In this document: in pieces, positions 4,369-5,531 of the stretch
Layout: every line of letters begins with the position of its first letter
How positions within the stretch are numbered: the stretch's first letter is position 1
Source of the DNA: an uncultured Bacteroidales bacterium
GTDB lineage: Bacteria; Bacteroidota; Bacteroidia; Bacteroidales; Paludibacteraceae
Assembly (NCBI GenBank): GCA_937886455.1
Contig: CALGCU010000035.1
Location: 1 to 5,531, forward strand
Length of the DNA: 5,531 nt
Reading direction: 5' to 3'
Translations under genes and position numbers: made by a program
Notes under the pieces: model-generated
The model's input: only the letters and a program-made list of their open reading frames with translations
What the model was told of the DNA's origin: nothing
Databases searched by the model: none

Positions 4369-5531
4369 GACAAAGTGTCAGAATTGCACTGCTCCTTCTC
4401 TCTCATGGACTACAGAGCCTGCTAATGGCATGATAGAAGAATCTATGACAGTTGAAGCTGGTGCTAACTCTGGTGGAACTATAACCTATGCATCAAGCAA
4501 TTCATCTGTAGCTACTGTGAATGCCACTACTGGTGAAGTGACTTACGTAGCTGCAGGTACAACTACTATATCGGCTACTGTGGCTGCTAATGGTGACTAC
4601 TGCTCAAAAACAATTGAAAAATCAATTACAGTAACTTGCCACGAACCTAATTTTGAATGGACTCAAGCACCAGCAAATGGTGTTGTTGGTGGAAATGCAA
4701 TAGTGGAGGCAACTTCAAGTAACTCAAGTGGAGCAGTAACCTATTCTTCTAACAAAACATCTGTTGCTACTGTGAATCCAACAACAGGGGAAGTAACATA
4801 CGTGGCTACAGGTACGGCGACAATTACAGCAACCCTCGCAGCTAATGGTAAATACTGTGAAAAGACTCTTGAACAACTCATAACAGTAAGTAATCTCCCC
4901 GATGCGACCGTGTTTGACTTAACCATTGATAAAACAACCATCTGTGAGGCTCAGACGACTACTATCACCTTAAACGGAAGCCAAAGTGATGTGAATTATC
5001 AATTATATAAAGACGGAGTGGCAAGTGGCACACCGGTAGAGGGTACAGGAAATGCTCTTACATGGACAGTGAATGAAACAGCTACATATACCGTAAAATC
5101 GGTGGCAAATGCTACATATAAGGAAACAACTATGAATGGTACGCCGAAACTCACCGTTTCTAACACCCCAACAATCACTATCACAGGGCAAGGAACAGTG
5201 ACACAAGGTGAGGCTGTTACGCTTACTGCTACTGCTGCCGGAGCTACAAGCTTTGAATGGTTCAGTGTAGATAGTGAGACAACTACCGGTGGTACCTCAG
5301 TGGCTACCACAGCTACTTATACACCTGACACAAACACGGAAGGTACATATTACTACTACTGCGTGGCAACCAACTCCTGCGGAAGTGACAGCCGATGCGT
5401 GGCTGTTGTGGTAAAAGCACCGGAAGGTACATGCGGTACAATCCCTTCCACCGGAGCTTCTGTGACATTGACAAATGATGTGATACTATATTCTGCAAAT
5501 AGTGATGGACGTCAAGTAGATAATGACTATG
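4322..5531 (+). CDS. Continuation of the surface protein in the +1 frame (3'-truncated)
   Basis: This frame is open from 4220 (after TAA 4217-4219) to the window end without a stop and encodes Ig-like domains of the same secreted protein. ATG 4322 is only a nominal start; 4283, 4301 and 4430 are also in frame. None has a good initiation context, and none is followed by a signal peptide, so this is better read as the downstream half of the gene at 565. The continuous part begins at about 4357 (IGIETKCQNCTAP). The order is: two tandem Big_2-like domains (4385-4636 and 4637-4891), an Ig-like domain (4901-5161), a second Ig-like domain (5162-5419), and the beginning of another module (CGTIPSTGASVTLTND). 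Thr, Ser, Ala and Gly dominate, as expected of an extracellular stalk. Any C-terminal anchoring or type IX secretion signal would lie beyond the window. If the frame break is an error, this and the 565 frame form one protein of more than 1,600 residues. Confidence 0.82.
   Translation, partial: MVLRSLSIASAPIGIETKCQNCTAPSLSWTTEPANGMIEESMTVEAGANSGGTITYASSNSSVATVNATTGEVTYVAAGTTTISATVAANGDYCSKTIEKSITVTCHEPNFEWTQAPANGVVGGNAIVEATSSNSSGAVTYSSNKTSVATVNPTTGEVTYVATGTATITATLAANGKYCEKTLEQLITVSNLPDATVFDLTIDKTTICEAQTTTITLNGSQSDVNYQLYKDGVASGTPVEGTGNALTWTVNETATYTVKSVANATYKETTMNGTPKLTVSNTPTITITGQGTVTQGEAVTLTATAAGATSFEWFSVDSETTTGGTSVATTATYTPDTNTEGTYYYYCVATNSCGSDSRCVAVVVKAPEGTCGTIPSTGASVTLTNDVILYSANSDGRQVDNDY
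4355..4368 (+). other. Probable one-base frameshift site and premature TGA
   Basis: The first frame runs AGC TCC AAT CGG TAT TGA and stops. Removing one C of the CC pair at 4355-4356 gives AGC TCA ATC GGT ATT GAG, read as S-S-I-G-I-E, and then enters the downstream open frame. The exact base is inferred: any single-base loss in the shared open region 4220-4365 would also restore the frame, but this position gives the smoothest protein. There is no long homopolymer here, so this is not a typical phase-variation tract. Confidence 0.72.
4385..4636 (+). repeat. Big_2-like Ig domain, tandem copy 1
   Basis: Encodes CTAPSLSWTTEPANG..., then SSNSSVATVNATTGEVTYVA and ISATVAANGDYCSKT. The 'S..VATV...TGEVT.VA.GT..I.A' core is the signature of bacterial Ig-like group 2 domains. 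Cys at 4385 and 4601, 72 residues apart, could form a disulfide across the domain. Confidence 0.88.
4637..4891 (+). repeat. Big_2-like Ig domain, tandem copy 2
   Basis: Encodes CHEPNFEWTQAPANG..., then SSNKTSVATVNPTTGEVTYVA and ITATLAANGKYCEKT. It is a direct duplicate of the preceding domain, one codon longer, and keeps the same two Cys (4637 and 4856). DNA identity is highest around the VATVN core (4511-4522 and 4766-4777 are identical). Confidence 0.88.
4901..5161 (+). other. Ig-like beta-sandwich domain
   Basis: Encodes DATVFDLTIDKTTICEAQTT through ATYTVKSVAN and ends PKLTVS. The pattern of an opening 'TTICEAQTTTITL', a middle 'YQLYKDGVASG' and a 'TYTVKSVA' strand matches the Ig/PKD-like stalk domains common in Bacteroidetes surface proteins, where 'C.G..VTL' and 'Y.L...G' are frequent. 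The assignment is by pattern only. Confidence 0.65.
5162..5419 (+). other. Second Ig-like domain
   Basis: Encodes NTPTITITGQGTVTQGEAVT, a Trp core strand (TSFEWFSVD), and the closing GTYYYYCVATNSCGSDS strand before VAVVVKAPEG. The Trp core strand followed by 'Y.C.ATNSCG.D' is the usual Ig-fold layout in Bacteroidetes stalk proteins. Confidence 0.72.

Noticed and set aside
4369..4430. Terminator after the TGA at 4366-4368
   Set aside because: No GC-rich hairpin followed by a T-run is present, which agrees with the gene continuing through this point.
4999..5310. 103-codon minus-strand open frame (Val-rich) opposite the Ig-like domains
   Set aside because: The Val/Ser-rich composition is the reverse complement of Thr/Ala/Asn-rich coding; the plus-strand frame here shows clear Ig-like domain patterns.

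Overview
The window looks like a piece of a Bacteroidales chromosome (Bacteroides/Prevotella type). The evidence is a moderately AT-rich sequence, A-rich start regions without a clear Shine-Dalgarno site, and a very long Thr/Asn/Gly-rich secreted protein built from InlB B-type (Listeria-Bacteroides) repeats. Genus and species cannot be fixed from the sequence. All genes read on the plus strand. No tRNA, rRNA, CRISPR array, insertion sequence or convincing terminator was seen.

Layout: positions 1-533 hold the C-terminal half of a DUF1016/YhcG-type PDDEXK nuclease-domain protein, cut off by the window start. After a 31-base A-rich gap comes one giant surface-protein gene that fills the rest of the window (565 to beyond 5531). 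It encodes a Sec-type signal peptide and an N-terminal beta-rich segment. Six InlB-type repeats follow, interrupted by two unassigned beta-rich domains, and then a seventh, shorter 'divergent InlB' repeat. A third unassigned beta-rich domain comes next, then two tandem Big_2-like Ig domains and two further Ig-like domains. The 3' end of the gene lies outside the window.

The main anomaly is a frame break. The first reading frame stops at 4366-4368, but the same protein plainly continues in the +1-shifted frame, which is open from 4220 to the window end. Dropping one C of the CC pair at 4355-4356 would join the frames into a smooth sequence (...VNSLSSIGIETKCQNC...). The gene is therefore either a recent one-base frameshift, a sequencing or assembly error, or, less likely, a recoded gene.

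The two genes have no evident functional link. The first belongs to a family often found with restriction-modification or defence genes. The second is a probable adhesin or cell-surface repeat protein whose mosaic composition (GC-richer repeat modules, AT-richer spacer domains) suggests assembly by module shuffling. I found no convincing novel multi-gene system; the frame break and the unassigned domains are the points most worth a second look.
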